A stretch of 64,000 nt of DNA from Hygrocybe punicea. Taxonomy: Eukaryota; Basidiomycota; Agaricomycetes; Agaricales; Hygrophoraceae. The DNA lies in contig OY744471.1 in assembly GCA_963556145.1 (NCBI GenBank), forward strand, positions 5,015,590-5,079,589, read 5' to 3'. The notes beneath the pieces were generated by a model. That model was not told the origin of the DNA. It saw nothing but the letters and a program-made list of their open reading frames with translations, and did no database searches. A program made the position numbers and the translations under genes. Each line of letters begins with the position of its first letter. Position 1 is the stretch's first letter. Positions 1-12,700 of this stretch are shown one piece after another.

Positions 1-1074
1 AGGGTCATGAAATTTTTTGACCGCAATCTTGATGACACAAAGCAGTCAGATGTAGCAGTTAGCCATTATGCCACTGCAATTAACCCCTACTCTGTGCTAA
101 CAGAAGCTATATACTCATTTCCAAACAAATACAAACATCGGATCAACTATACTAACACTTGCATCGGAACAAACATTCTGAATGGATAGGGGTTTCCTTT
201 TTAATGCTGTACAATAAGAAGGTCAAGCATTGCTGATAGCTGTGGATGTATATCCTGCCCTATGAAAATGGAGGAAAACAATAGGAATCTATTGAGAAGA
301 TCTGCAATACAAAAATGCAAACACCATACAAACATCACAAGTTCATGGAGAATGAACATGATGCACTGTCATAATATCAATAACGATCGAAAACAATTCA
401 TGATAAAACAGTTGGAAATGGTGCGTGAATTATACCCCCCAGTCCCACTTGGCAAATGGACACCTATTACAATTTCAAAACTGCATGTCAGTACATATAC
501 CATTGAAGGAATTCATATATTCAACTCTACTGTACAGCTGAACATTTAAGCAATCTCATATCTACATGGATGGACAATGATGACAGCCAACTTGCCAATT
601 CTACAAATGTATGTTCAATTCTTATGATGTACACTGTGTTTCATTACATTTGCAGATTTCAAATATCAATGTAGTGCATAATGACTCACCAGATTGCTGG
701 AAACTTACATGGCTGAGCACCGATACCACTGAGCATAAAGAGCTTGTCTTAAGCTTACAAGTGATATTGGTGGCCAAAGACCTACCACTGATCATCAGCA
801 GGTAGATTATTTCATCATATAGAATCATAGACAATTAATATACATATGTTTTTCAGACCACCCGAACGTCAAACACCATTTCTCCATCAAAGCATCCTTA
901 TCACAGGCCTCAACATACCATTATTCGAATCATACATTGACAACCTCTGAATCTTACACCAGAAACTTGGTCATCACTTCCCAGAACATGCAATGCTGGA
1001 CTTCACGTCAACCACCTATATTGAATACACTGCATTATCTATTGGCACCTGATATTTAACTGACCACCAACATG

Positions 1075-1634
1075 ACAAAGTTTCATACAATATTCCATTC
1101 GAACACAATGTCAATCCCAAAGGCATACTGTCATCCATGAGCAATACTCGATACTTGCATGGGACAGACAATGAGGTCCTTTATTTCAAGTTGACGTCAG
1201 ATGGAGGTCAGCATTGGTGAGTACTCAGCACAACAATAGTTTGGCTATCAATAATGACATAGATGATAGCTTTGTACCTGCCAGTCCGACTTGCTTCAAA
1301 ATTGGTGACATTGTAGAAGTCCAGATAACAGTATCAGCAGTTCCAGTTAAGAACAACAAATTCAAGATGATTCTCATGATCAATCTGCGCTCATTAGCAC
1401 TGGTCGACAGCGAGTTTACTGAGGTAAGAAACATATCAATTCAATGAATAATAACTAATGTACACACAGAATGCGACAATAAGTCGAATCAAGACACCTC
1501 ATCCTTCTCTCAATACAATGACAAGGATTAATATCAAATGTAATGTGGGATATGTCCAGTTGACTGATGATGGTGAAGATGTCATAGAAACCCAAAGACA
1601 TTTGACAAACCTCAGGATGAATGAAACCGATTAA
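1075..1634 (+). pseudogene. C-terminal exons of an unrecognised fungal gene
   Basis: Two reading-frame blocks join across a good intron. The frame ending at 1423 (FKIGDIVEVQ and LRSLALVDSEFTE) is followed by GTAAGA at 1424, and an acceptor CACACAG ends at 1469. The frame then stays open from 1470 to a TAA at 1632-1634. An upstream open block at about 1075-1215 (FEHNVNPKGILSSM) ends at a GTGAGT, but it does not splice in phase with the next block. The style resembles a protein family common in mushroom genomes whose function I do not know. Nothing upstream of 1075 forms a convincing frame, so the copy looks truncated or decayed. The type call is an inference. Confidence 0.4.
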
Positions 1635-1849
1635 CATCCATTATAATTACATTGTACACTCACATGTATTCTATGATGCAATCTCATAATCCATGAATAT
1701 CAATTATATATAATATTATTTTCTGCAATACATTCACAAGTGAAATAACAACACAAATACTTTCATAAAGTGACTGGATATCTGAGTATTATTTAATCGT
1801 AAAAAGTCCTCATCATTTTCCTGTGAATATAACTATTCAAACCGATATG

Positions 1850-2606
1850 TAGGGTTGACCATGGGTCTTGAACAGGTCGGGTCATCTGACACCACACCCA
1901 TACCCGTGAACACCGTACCTGGGGCGGTGTTCACCTGCACCCGCACCCCAATATCCATGGGTAACAATGGTACACCCTACCCATGGTGTACCGTCGCGTC
2001 CCGCCATCCACCACGGTGCCTGTTCCACTCTACAACCTTGTGGATGCAGTGCTGGCATCAATTGACGCTACGTGCATGTCCGCGAGGTGATCGAGATGGG
2101 GAACGAGGGGGGCATGTGCCATCGGATGCATTGTAGTGCATCTGCGAGGTGGACAAGAGGGGGATGAGATAGGGATGCATCGTTGTCGTTGCTGTTGCGT
2201 GTCTGCAAGGTGGACGAAGGGGGATGTGTCATTGTTGCATGTCCGCAAGGTGGACGAAGCGGGACGTGTTGTTGTTGTTGTTGTGTGTCCGCGAGGTGGA
2301 CGAGAGGGGGATGTGTCGTAGTAGTTAGCTAGAGTTCCTTTATTGATGTAAATGGAGACTTACCTGTAGGCTGGGAGGTGGGAGCACCACCCCCCGGCAG
2401 TTTTCCTGCTCCTTCTTTTGTTGTCGTATGGTTGCCACGTGCTCACGTCGAGGTGGTGGTGGTTGTGTAACTGAACCCGTCATACCCACCAAACCGCAGG
2501 TACAGGTGACAGTATGGTCACAATGTCCAAAAGTGGACACCGTGACCTGTACCCACATAACCCATAGCCGAAACCCATGGGTTTCCAAAACCCGTGGTCA
2601 ACCCTA
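1850..2606. mobile_element. Non-autonomous hAT-like element, TSD CCGATATG
   Basis: The termini are TAGGGTTGACC and its complement GGTCAACCCTA. The element is flanked by a perfect 8 bp duplication CCGATATG at 1842-1849 and 2607-2614, which is the length expected for hAT transposition. Inside are a dyad module at 2035-2088, GTT/GGTGGACGA-type short repeats to about 2330, and a palindromic module next to a splice-donor-like ACTTAC (minus strand GTAAGT) at about 2359. No transposase is encoded. Confidence 0.9.
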
Positions 2607-2701
2607 CCGATATGGTATTTCTCATTCAATGGTCCGGCCTAACATGTGTGGACATTTGTTTGGTACCTTTCAAAAACTTAAATGAAAGTATTCAACCTTC
2701 T

Positions 2702-2743
2702 TAGTGTTGGGGAAGTTCGGTCTCAGACCGATCCAAACCCGGT
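2702..2743 (+). mobile_element. 42 bp left-end remnant of a hAT-like element
   Basis: It starts TAGTGTTGGGGAAGTTCGG and matches, almost base for base, the complement of the right end of the element ending at 13,798. It is followed directly by TACCTTCT, while AACCTTCT precedes it, giving 7 of 8 bases as a target duplication. The rest of the element is absent. This suggests a large internal deletion that removed everything but the first 42 bases. Confidence 0.6.
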
Positions 2744-2849
2744 TACCTTCTTATTGATAAATGTATGTATTGTACACACATATCATATAAAATTTATATT
2801 GTTGTGTTTTTAATGTAGTAACAATGGGTTACTTGGATTACATATGGAA

Positions 2850-3830
2850 AAGTTGCTGAACACTTTGTTGAACAATATTCGACCCATGTAGCTACATCAC
2901 AAAAATATCCGATATACTGCACTTAGATCTTGCCTTTCCGCTGCCAGACATCCGATATACTGCACATACCATTGGCTGTGCAACGGCAATACCCCTGATT
3001 AAAGCTGGGACACTTGTAGACCAGCCTGTTGAACAGTGTTTGGCCTGTTCAACAAGTGTTCAACAAGTGTATCATTAATAATGCAATACGCATTCTGAAT
3101 ATAGCTATAACCCATATAATGTAAATAGAGTTGTTTCTGCAATTGCAATGCCTCAGATTACACATGGGACACTTGTAGACCAGCTTGTCAAACAGTGTTC
3201 GGCCTGTTTGACAAGTGTTCAACAAGTGTATCATTAATAATACAATGCGCATTGTAAATATAGCTACATCCAATATAATGTACATACCCTTGTTTTATTA
3301 TTTGCAATGCACCAGATTAAAGCTGGAACACTTGTCGAACACTTGTCGAACACTGTTCGGCCTGTTTGACAAGTACCCACTGTTCACATTGTTAATCATT
3401 TCATTGTACATATTAAATGTCACTACATTAGAGATACATTGAATACATTGTTCGTACAAGTGTTTGTGCTGGAGCAATGCACCAGATTAAAGCTGGAAAA
3501 CTTGTCAAACACTTGTCAAACACTTGTTCTGCCTGTTCAACAAGTACCCACTGTTCACATTGTTAGTAAGTCTAATACACATTGTACTTGCAGCTACAGC
3601 ACAGATACTTTCAATACATTGTTCATACAATTGCTTTTGCACAGGCAATGCCTCAGATTCAAGCTGCCTACAAATAATACCAATGCACACACACTATATG
3701 TATCTGCAGACACACATTTCACATATGGTTCATCCTGTGTCTACTGCATGGGAAATTCCACAGAATATACCAGGGAAACTTATTGAACACTGAGCACTGT
3801 TCAGCTCATTAACCTCATCTATATTTCACA
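2850..3830. repeat. Degenerate tandem repeat, period about 155-175 bp, 5-6 copies
   Basis: Units begin near 2997, 3152, 3312, 3482 and 3654, each with CAGATTAAAGCTGG-like sequence. These are followed by ACACTTGT, a block of TTGAACA/TTGACAAGTGTT words and an AT-rich stretch. Copies 1-3 share the phrase GTGTATCATTAATAAT. Copies are diverged by roughly 10-25 percent by eye. No gene is visible, and open frames over this region are repeat artefacts. Confidence 0.7.
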
Positions 3831-4139
3831 AGGTGCGCATCACACTACCAATGCATTGAATTATGTCAATAAAGCTGTCAAGCATTTGTCAATTCCAATG
3901 GCAACACAAAGATGCTGCAACACTACCTATTCCCAAATTGGCATCTGTGATCCAGTCACCTGTGATCCGGCTGCCTTATTGTTCATGCTTATTGGGACAA
4001 CAAATTCTCACAGTTACAAAGTCAACAGTCACACTTCAAAAGTATTCCCAGGGCTTCAAAATTGTTCTCACAGTTTGCCAAAATTATTCCCACGGCTTGG
4101 CAAATTAGAGTGTGACCCTGAGTTGAAAAATCCACTGTA

Positions 4140-4326
4140 TAGAATGATTCCCATATAGGGACTTGTAATAGTACAACTTTCCCTCTATACCCATGTAAAT
4201 CCATGCAGTATTTCATAAGATACAAAATACAGCACTCAAAATTTTTCTAAGTCAACATTTGTCTAAACTATCAAAAAAATTCAAAAAGTCTCAAGAATTT
4301 CAAAAACAGCTGTAATATACCATTCA
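4140..4326 (-). mobile_element. Terminal part of a Tc1/mariner-derived MITE
   Basis: The stretch containing TAGTACAACTTTCCCT and GCAGTATTTCATAAGATACA is clearly homologous to 44,690-44,760. That sequence is in turn the complement of the leader of the Tc1/mariner gene at 41,040-41,170. It ends AACAGCTGTA, matching the CAGCTGT start seen near 41,036. From here to about 5300 I see only weak open frames (best 4498-4752) with no recognisable domain. Confidence 0.5.
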
Positions 4327-5310
4327 TGCCCAACATTTCCATGATCAAAGTGAGACACACCTTCTCTCTTATCACTCATGATCGAAACTTTTATGCACCA
4401 TCCTCCAAAGCACTAATGAGCAGTCTATATGGATGCTGTGTCACATCTCCCAATCAAGTCATTGAGCTGTTGTCAATAAGGTTTGGAGAACTAACACTTG
4501 GCTGTTGGCATTTCCACATCACTCTATGCAGACCTCTTTCTCATGCGATTGAGCCAATACCTTCATGGCAAAGGCCATCCCATCCATCTTCACCTCGGCC
4601 CCAACATGATACCACCTGCTTCACGAGCCATAGTCACCCAAGACAAGACATTCCAGGTGGTTTTCTTCCTGCACAAGGTGACAGGTTCTGGACTTTTACC
4701 TAATGGACCACAAAAGATTCATGTAATATGCTCATTTCTGATTTGTGCTTGACAAGTCTGACTCTATTGTCAGCTTCATTTTATCAAAGACCTCCCTTGC
4801 AAGTATCAGCATCAACAACCCATCAATGCCTCTCGAGACTGGACTGTAAGCCTGGCTTTGACTTCTCATGTTGATCTTTGAATTAATCACTCCCTTACCC
4901 CACTCCCACTGTTTATACACACATGCTCATTTGAAATCTGCATTCTGCTCAACACACAATCACTCAATTTCTTTTCTGAACAAATGCCTGACGACGATGA
5001 TACAGCAACTGATTTTGATGTCTAGATACATCATGCGGTGATGAACCTTAATGATTCTGGTGATTACTTCAATGCTATGTAGAGGATGCCATAGTGACTG
5101 CCTTTGTAACTTCCAAGCCATACTTTTTCGATGCAAAGTATGCATTTTCATTTCATGTACTAATGTGATCAATTGTGCCCCCCACAGAGTGATAACATTA
5201 ATTCAATTGTAACTCATGAAGTTGCTACATCATTGAGTTGAGTATGCTATGCAAGTTGTGGTGTATGTTAAGTGGGAGGTCGGGGAGGGCACAAATGTAG
5301 GAGTCAGGGT

Positions 5311-7114
5311 TAGGGTATAGCATGGGTTTGGGTAAACCCACGGTTTTTGGGCTGCAGGTTGATCGGGTACAGGTACAGTGTCCCAATTTGGCAACCTGTG
5401 CACTACCGCACACCCTTACCTGTGGTAGATGGTTATCCATGGGTTAGCACAGAGGACTGCAAGGCCCAAAGGTAATTTTTTTTTTTACTTTTAATTCATT
5501 CATCTAACTTATCTAATAATTCAGTTATACCCAAACCGCCACCACCACCACCACCACCACCACCAACCAACAACAACAACAACATGGTGATGAAGGGAAA
5601 TGGCTGGGAGAGTGGTGCGCCCACTTATCAGCACAGGTACGTGCCCGAATCATTCACCACTGACATCAGCTAACCCCCTGCCTTCCAGTCCACACCTCGC
5701 AAATGACATTGACGCGTCAATCAATATGTCAATGCATGTTCGTGAGGTCTCCAGCACGGAGACACACACGAAGACCTCACAAAAGCATGGTGATGGTGAT
5801 GAGGGTGATGTGGACAGGGTGACATGGACAGGGCAACGTGGATGTGGACGACAAGGGCCCAGATGATGACGAGGGCCAGAATGATGATGGCCAGGATGAC
5901 GATGGCCAGGATGATGATGGCTGGGATGACGATGGCCATGACGACGACAGCTGGGACAATGACGGCCACAACAATGACGGCCATGACGACAATGGCCATG
6001 ACAATGACAGCCACAACAACGACGGCCAGGATGACGACAGCCACAATGATGACAGCCACGACGATGCCAGCCGATTGGCCAACAGTGACGAGGTTGGCAA
6101 CGACGCGAAGAATGGGCCAGGGGATGAAGGGCCATGGGACTGTCAACAACAATGTTGACAGAACCATGACCCCCTCAAATGACCTCATGAACCGCGTCAG
6201 CCGCATGTCAATTGACATGGCAAGGCGTTCGCGAGGTCAACAATGACCAGGACAGAGTGGGACGAGCCCCCACCACACTACCCGCACGGTGACGCGGGTA
6301 ACCACTATACCCGTGTCCAATGGCATGTAATGCAGACCCGTACCTGTGACGGGTGCGGTGTCTGCGGATATGGGTATGGTGTTCTATATAACGGAACGCA
6401 GCACTACACTACCACCTCCATCACCACCATGCAACACCACCACCACCACCATGCAACACCACCACCACCACCATGCAACACCACCACCATGCAACACCAA
6501 TGCGGCCAATGCGGGGTCAACCCGTCCGTCACGCATGTACAAGATGCATGACGCGTCTGGACACCCACGCGGAGAGGCTCGTATGCCACCACCACCACGT
6601 GTCCGCCAAAAACAACCAACGCGGGTTCAACCTGCCCGTCGTTGCGTGCACAACGTGTATGATGCGTCAGGACACCACCACCACCTGGATACAACCGAGG
6701 TGGGCGGCCCACCTGAACATGGTGCCATACCACCACCAACACCACCACCGCGAAACGCAAATGCGGCCAACGTGGGGTTAACCCACCCATTGGGTTTAAT
6801 CCGGCCACCGGGTTTAACACACCCGCCGTCGCGTGTACAAGGCGGAGCACCCCAGCACCCCAATCCCACCTCGCAAACGAGCTGGCCACGTCAATTGACA
6901 TGTGCGGCGCCGTTGCAAGGTCAGAATGGCGCAGGGGGGCTGACCACCAACGGTTTGTGGTTCAGACCACGTCTGGACCGAAACCGAACCGATGTAAACC
7001 GTTTACATTGGTTCCGGTTTCAGTTTGGGATTTTTTGGCAGGAACCGAACCATTTGGTTTCTGGTTTGGCCAAAAAGGGCCCAAACCGGACCAAACCAAA
7101 CTTCCCCAACACTA
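5311..7114. mobile_element. Chimeric hAT-like element A (inversion breakpoint)
   Basis: The left end TAGGGTATAGCATGGG has left flank GTCAGGGT (5303-5310). The right end CTTCCCCAACACTA has right flank GTATGTTC (7115-7122). The two ends belong to different terminal-repeat types and the two flanks do not match each other. Each matches, in reverse complement, a flank of the element at 13,053-13,798. It contains a palindrome plus donor at 5598-5640, dyad modules at 5694-5748, 6181-6238 and 6868-6921, and GC-rich low-complexity DNA. It is read as one of two inversion junctions. Confidence 0.85.
5780..6130. repeat. GATGACGATGGCCA-type minisatellite inside element A
   Basis: This is an imperfect array of 15-18 bp units built on GAYGAYRRCCANGATGAC. 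It leaves several frames open on both strands: Asp/Gly-rich in one direction, Ser/Trp- or Val/Ile-rich in the other. These are not proteins. CAC-triplet arrays follow at 6415-6490 and 6580-6760. Confidence 0.75.
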
Positions 7115-7122
7115 GTATGTTC

Positions 7123-7806
7123 ATTTTTTATAAAGAAAAAGGACCATTTGCTATGGTCATGGTTGGTTCTTTGGGGCCGGTCTCCTGCTCATAGTGCAAT
7201 GGACCCCTTGTACACTTCTCTGTCCTCCATATTACAACCTTGTGCCCTCACACACCTTTCTGTGCACAGCGTTTAGCATGTACAGTTGTTTGTGGATGTC
7301 TTTCATGGTGATCTTGATCCCAGGGTCAGGCGTCCAAGATGCCTACAAAGATGAACTGAAGCAGTTGAGCGATGCCATCAGTATCCTCTTGACTTGCTGG
7401 TTTGTTGTAACTGTCCTGTTCTGGTTTGTGTCCTCTTCCTACTTCTATCTCTCATGCTCTGGGATACTAATGACATTTATCATCCAGGGTTGCCTTGCTA
7501 CACAAGTGTGTTGCATTTGTCACAACATTCGGGTTCCTTGCAATAACATTCATGGTGCTGGCTGTGGCCCATTTCACAGCCAATCCTGAGTAAGTCTTTC
7601 TTTTCTTTCCTTCTTCCTTCGTGTTCTTGGCACTATCTATTCTTGATGCAATTTGCACTGCTATCATTGACTAATGCACCACCCACTGTACAGTGTTGGA
7701 TGAGCTGGAGGTGTTATCAGGCTCTTCACTTCACTCATGGCATGTTAAGTGAGCTGCTGGCAAGTGAGGAACGACTGGTTTTCAACCTGCCACTTGGAGT
7801 GTTCTA
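7123..7806 (+). pseudogene. 3' half of an acetate transporter gene (Ato/GPR1-FUN34-YaaH), inversion-split
   Basis: Ato-family proteins are six-helix plasma-membrane carriers for acetate or ammonium. After intron sequence and an acceptor GTGCACAG at about 7269, the frame reads SCLWMSFMVILIPGSGV then QDAYKDEL...LTCWFVVTVLF. This is the family's FW-S-xILIPGSGI-DAYKDE region and a following helix. A ~60 bp intron (branch CTAAT, acceptor ATCCAG at 7488) precedes HKCVAFVTTFGFLAITFMVL, another typical helix, then AHFTANPE and a donor GTAAGT. The last exon (from about 7693) has in-frame stops but keeps an LFNLPLG-like tail (VFNLPLGVF). The 5' half lies at 13,799 on the other strand. The 5' splice site GTATGT is inside the target duplication at 7115. 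It is non-functional in this arrangement. Confidence 0.8.
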
Positions 7807-8539
7807 AATGTATGGTCAGTAGTGAGTCTAGATGATGTCTATGATGGATGATCATGCCTAACATCTGTAAGGAATGGTGATATTGGTCAATAATTCAGTA
7901 ATGTGTGCTTCTTTTGGGAAGCTTGCTCCCTCTGACCATGGATGAGCTACCTGTTTTTCCTTCTATGCCAGGCAGTAAAATTACTTGTTTTCCCTGCCAC
8001 TTCCAATGTCACTTGAGCAAAATATATGTAGATCACTGTTTCCATGATCCAATGATGTAGAGAGTACAATTGATTGCACTATCATAGTGCTGACTGGATC
8101 CTATGTGTGGCACAGCATGAACAACAGTATCTGCTACTGCCAATGGTGACTCCAGCTCCTCTGTCAACATCCCTCCACCAGAACAGCAGCCAACTTCTCC
8201 CTCCACCCTTCAAGCCAACCTCACCTTCACTGCCAAGCTTGAGTCCACTGAAGCATTGGTGCTGCTCACCACCATTGATGACTACAATCTCACCACAGAA
8301 TGCAAAGGCTGGTCTGGCAGGCTTCTTCAATCCACTCTGGGGAAAAACTCTTTCACAAATGTGTGTGCCTTGGCCTCCTTGCCTTCCACTACCCATTCCA
8401 CCAATCCACTTTCTACTGCTCACCCACACAGCACCTTGTCGCCCACAGTGCTGCCATTCTCCACATGATCGCAGAATGGAACAAACAACAGGGTCCCACA
8501 CATTGCTACATAATGCTCCTTGACCCCACCTACCAACAC

Positions 8540-9060
8540 AAAGCCACAGAGACCCCCCACACCTCGTTTCTACCCCTAAATGAGAGGATGGAGTGTGTAA
8601 AAAGCCACCAAGTGAACAACTTCCCCCCACTTTTATCTTCATCCACCACTCTTTCCCCCCGATTTCAACCACTCACAATACTCCCCCACACCTTGTTTAT
8701 GCCAACAATGAGAGCCTGGGGTCAACCAAATGCATGTGCTCTGGATCAATAATCAACCCTCTCCCACTCTTTGTATCCACTACTCTCTCCCCCCACCTTC
8801 AATTGCCTCTGACTTCACTTGAACCCCCGCACTTCCTTTATGTCAAAAATGAGAGGTTGGGGCCTGCCCAGTGCACACACTGCTGAGTATTGACCAACCA
8901 CCCTCTCTGCCACTGTCTTTTACAGCCCACCATTGCTAACCCTGCTGTTTCGGCCATACACGATTGGATTAGACCCTCGCACCTTGTTTATGCTGAAAAC
9001 GAGAGGTTTGGGAGTGCCAATCATGCATGCTGCCAACCAGTGACCAACTCCCCCATCCGC
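8540..9060. repeat. Degenerate ~130-150 bp repeats
   Basis: Four copies of a CCCNCACCTTGTTTATG...AATGAGAGG-TTGGGG phrase occur at about 8555, 8684, 8826 and 8974. Diverged relatives lie at about 10,510 and 10,660. The C-rich strand gives several Pro/Ser/His-rich open frames (8074-9102), which I regard as non-coding. Between 9100 and 10,440 I see AT-rich DNA with a cluster of GAGAACAATGG words at 9785-9930 and no gene. Confidence 0.5.
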
Positions 9061-10867
9061 TGTGATGTGAATGTTTGTTTCACCAAGAATTACCGGAGTT
9101 GACTTTGTTCAGGTACCTTCTTGTTGTTCGTGGGTTTCTAATATCTAAATAACCTATCAGGAAGGGGTTTGTGGGTATATGTACTATATGAATCAATAGA
9201 ATGTAATAGTGAGGTCTCTTCAATTAAGAATTGAGACTTTGAGTAGGTATGAATAGCAATTGGGTGTGTGATGTACTGAAAATACTAATATTCACCACTG
9301 GAATATAAAAATATGAACTAATGAATACTGATAACAATATTCACCAGTTGAATATGGACAGTTTTGGCTACAGGGCCTATTCAATCAAGAGTATCTCTGG
9401 GTATTATAATATCTGACTTAAATCCGAAGCTTCAAACACACATTGGCTACTAGTTCAGGGATATCTTTAATACCTTTTGAATACTCTGTTTTGTTTAGGA
9501 TGAAACCTTAACCTTAGAAGTGTATCTAGCTGACTAATGCTGACTAATGAATTGATTGGACTGAGTGAACTGGGTGAATTCTCCTTGATGACAAGGGGAA
9601 CTCAGAGAATGATAGAATAAGAGTGAACTAGACTGGATTGCAAGCACTAGCTACTACAATGAGTAACTACTAGTACTAAGAGAATGAGGGATCACACTGT
9701 GTGAACCCAACTGAGAGTGACTACTGAGTGGTGAGGGAGGAAATCCTACTGACTACTGGAATTTGGGGGCCCTATTTATACTGTTGGAGAACAATGGGGG
9801 ACTGAGAACAATGGGAAAGTGAGAACAATAGGACTGAGTCATGAGAACAATGGATGGCATCAAAGAGGCTGTGAACAATGGGCTCTATCTCCATTTGGAC
9901 TGTTTAGAACAATAGACTGCTCAGAACAATAGACCATTGTCTTTATGTAAGCAGAATATCACAATCACTCTGACGCATCCTATCTTATCAGTATCTTATC
10001 ATCCTCTTGTTTATATCTTATCTAATCATCTCCCATTATCTAGCTGAGCCGCTTTTGATCAATACAAGTAAACAAGATTTGTAATCAATCCATTACTGCT
10101 AATATAGGTAAGAATGCTAGTTGGGCTTGTCTCCTTGCACGCGCAATACAGAGAAATATATAATAAATACTAATGAGTGGGGGATGTGCCTCTGTGCACC
10201 ATACATAAATGGCTAGGTCTGGGCATTACTAGTGAAGCCATAATAAATGATATAAAGGTAAGCATATATGCTATTTGTGTCTGTTCACTAGCATGCGTAA
10301 TGTAGAAAGGCATAGAATGGGTACTAATGAGTGTAGGTGTGCATCCATAGTGTTGCACTTAAATATCTAAGTCCATGGTCCGATGGTAAACCCATGACAT
10401 TACACCCAAAAACACTTGGGGTCATGACACCGCCATTAATTTGCTCACCTACTACTTTTCTGGAAGCCAGGACACCCCCTCCCACACAGTTTTCGATGAT
10501 GCCCAGCTGATATATACCCCCCACATCTCATTCACCTCGAAAATGACGGGTAGGCGGCTCTCATTCCATTGCATTCATGCCTGGTGCCACTTTTTTGACA
10601 GCCAGGATGCCCCCTCCTGTGTGGTCTTTGATGATGCTTGGCTGATACTGACCTGCTGCACCTTGTTCCCATTGAAAACAAAAGGTCAGCAGGTCTCATT
10701 CTGTTGGATTCAGGCTGTGTGTCCTGACCCCCACTCCACCACTTTTTTGACAGTGGTACATAACAACATAGCACAGCAAACACAAACAGTCATAGTATTC
10801 AATTGCACACTGCTCAAATTGACCCTATCAACAAACATGGTGACAAACCCATATGCTGTGCCACGAT

Positions 10868-10910
10868 TAGTGTTGCCTAAAACCAGTCTACCAGGTTTTA
10901 GGCAACACTA
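10868..10910. mobile_element. 43 bp micro-hAT element, TSD GCCACGAT
   Basis: Two perfect 17 bp inverted repeats (TAGTGTTGCCTAAAACC and its complement) are separated by only 9 bp. The unit is flanked by an exact 8 bp duplication GCCACGAT at 10,860-10,867 and 10,911-10,918. The ends match the TAGTGTTGCC class seen at 31,820, 35,881, 37,493 and 50,947. Confidence 0.9.
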
Positions 10911-11063
10911 GCCACGATGCCCACTTCACCCCATGTGTAGCCAACAATGGACAAGCAATGAGGACAATGGAAACCATGAAGCCAACTACTGATGGCAAAG
11001 GTGATGAAGGCAGTGGTGGAAATGAGCAATGAAACAATGACAGCAGAGGTGAGGGTTGCCCGC

Positions 11064-11201
11064 TGGAGAGGTACCGAGGTACCTCTCCGGGGGCTCACGC
11101 AGGACTCGAGGTGGAAGTCGACTGGATAGGAAGGATGAGACTGACTACTACATCGGGAACTGCTACTGACTAAGGGACTGGTCACGTGATCTACCACTAC
11201 A
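11064..11201 (-). repeat. LTR of TRIM (3' copy)
   Basis: This 138 bp terminal repeat starts, on the plus strand, with a GGAGAGGTACC/GGTACCTCTCC palindrome. Next to it inside the element is the purine tract expected upstream of a 3' LTR on the minus strand. Confidence 0.85.
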
Positions 11202-12700
11202 AGTGCCCCTCCTCCTCATGGCGACACCCTCGTCGCCAACAGCTACTGAGAGAAAACAAAAACCAAACAGGACTGACCAAAACAATCTCCAAATCACGAC
11301 TCCCAGTCCCTCAGAATGCCCCAAGTCGCAGTCGAGGCCTTATATCGTGAAGCGGGACAATATTGTCCTCCGAAACCAATTGCGGTGCAGGGTGTGGGTT
11401 CTCATAGTCCATGAATAAGCTGGGTGGTTGCGCATAGGTAATAGATACGGGATGATGTCGTGGGGCAGCATAGAGACAGCGTTCGTGTGGGGTGAAACAA
11501 AACCATGTCGAGGGAGAGCAATGAGAAGCCAAGAAAACAGAGACTGAGGGAACAAAAGAGAATATGTACTGGGCACTAGAGTGGGCACCGGCGTCGAGAG
11601 ATCTCTTCGCGTGAGCTCTGGGAAACGGTTGCGAGGCTGTGGGGGGCCTCGTGAAGCTGCAAGGGCCGGATGCATAACGCGGGGCCATGAATTAGCAGCG
11701 CAACAAAGGCAGTGGGGCCTGGGAAGCAGTGGGCTGGGTGAGCGGGGTGCTCCATGGCATCAGGCGCAGGTGCGGTGAGCTATGCGAGTGGGTGCGTGGC
11801 CGTTTACGCTGGAAAGCGGGCCGTTTATGATGGGAAGCGGGGGGCGCGTGGCAATGACGCGGCATGTAGCGGGGGTGCTCAAAAACAGTAGCGGGTGGCT
11901 CTAGCAAGTCGAGCGGGGCTGTGGCGAGCCCAGTATAGCTGTGTAGGGCTGGGAATAGTGAGAGTGCGGGGCTCACGACATGGTGACGTGGCAGGTCCAA
12001 TCGGCTTGCAATGGGCCATTGGACACTAATGCGAGTGAACGCGGGGGTTTGGGCCATCGAACGTGAGTGCGGGGCGCCATAGACGCGTGTAAGGCCGGGG
12101 AGCACAAAAAATGGGCTGGAAATGAAAAGGTGACACTGGGTCACTGAAAATGGCGTTGGTGGCTCGTTCGGGGCATCGACGATGAACGGATGGCTTCTGG
12201 GGCATCAAACGAGGGTCCGTGGGCCTGAACGAGTGTGCTCAGGGCCGGGGTACACGAAAAATGGTGGGTCTGGGGCGATGACGTGGCATATCGCAGGGTG
12301 GGCATTGGGGGTCAAAATGGGGTTGCGGTGGTGCTCTCAAGGTGACGGGCAGTGAGGTGGGGCTGTGAACCGTCGAACGAAGGCTTGGGGGTTGTCTTAG
12401 GCCTGTGAAGGGTGTACAACGGGGGTTCGAATACGGTGACGTGGCAGGCGTTGGGGGTCCAAAAACGGTGTCGACGGTTCGTTTCGCGGACGCACGGTGA
12501 GCGGGGAGTCCTGCAAGGATGTACCAGGGCTCGGGGGTCGAATGGGTGTACGATAGGCCAGACAAAAGAAGGAAATGTCGTCCAGCGACTGGTGAGGCCG
12601 AAAAAGTCGTTTTCGCGAGAAAAGCAGTAAAAGAGGTCGGAAAAGGCCGAAATCAACAAGAAAAGAATCCGTGAGTCGGATCGCACTCTCATCACCACGA

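Noticed and set aside
5650..6250. Long Asp/Gly-, Met/Thr-, Val/Ile- or Cys/His-rich frames on both strands
   Set aside because: They are different phases of one GAC/GATGG minisatellite inside a hAT-like element.
9780..10100. Possible LTR starting at TGTTGGAGAACAATGG
   Set aside because: No second copy, primer site or pol frame was found; only short GAGAACAATGG repeats.
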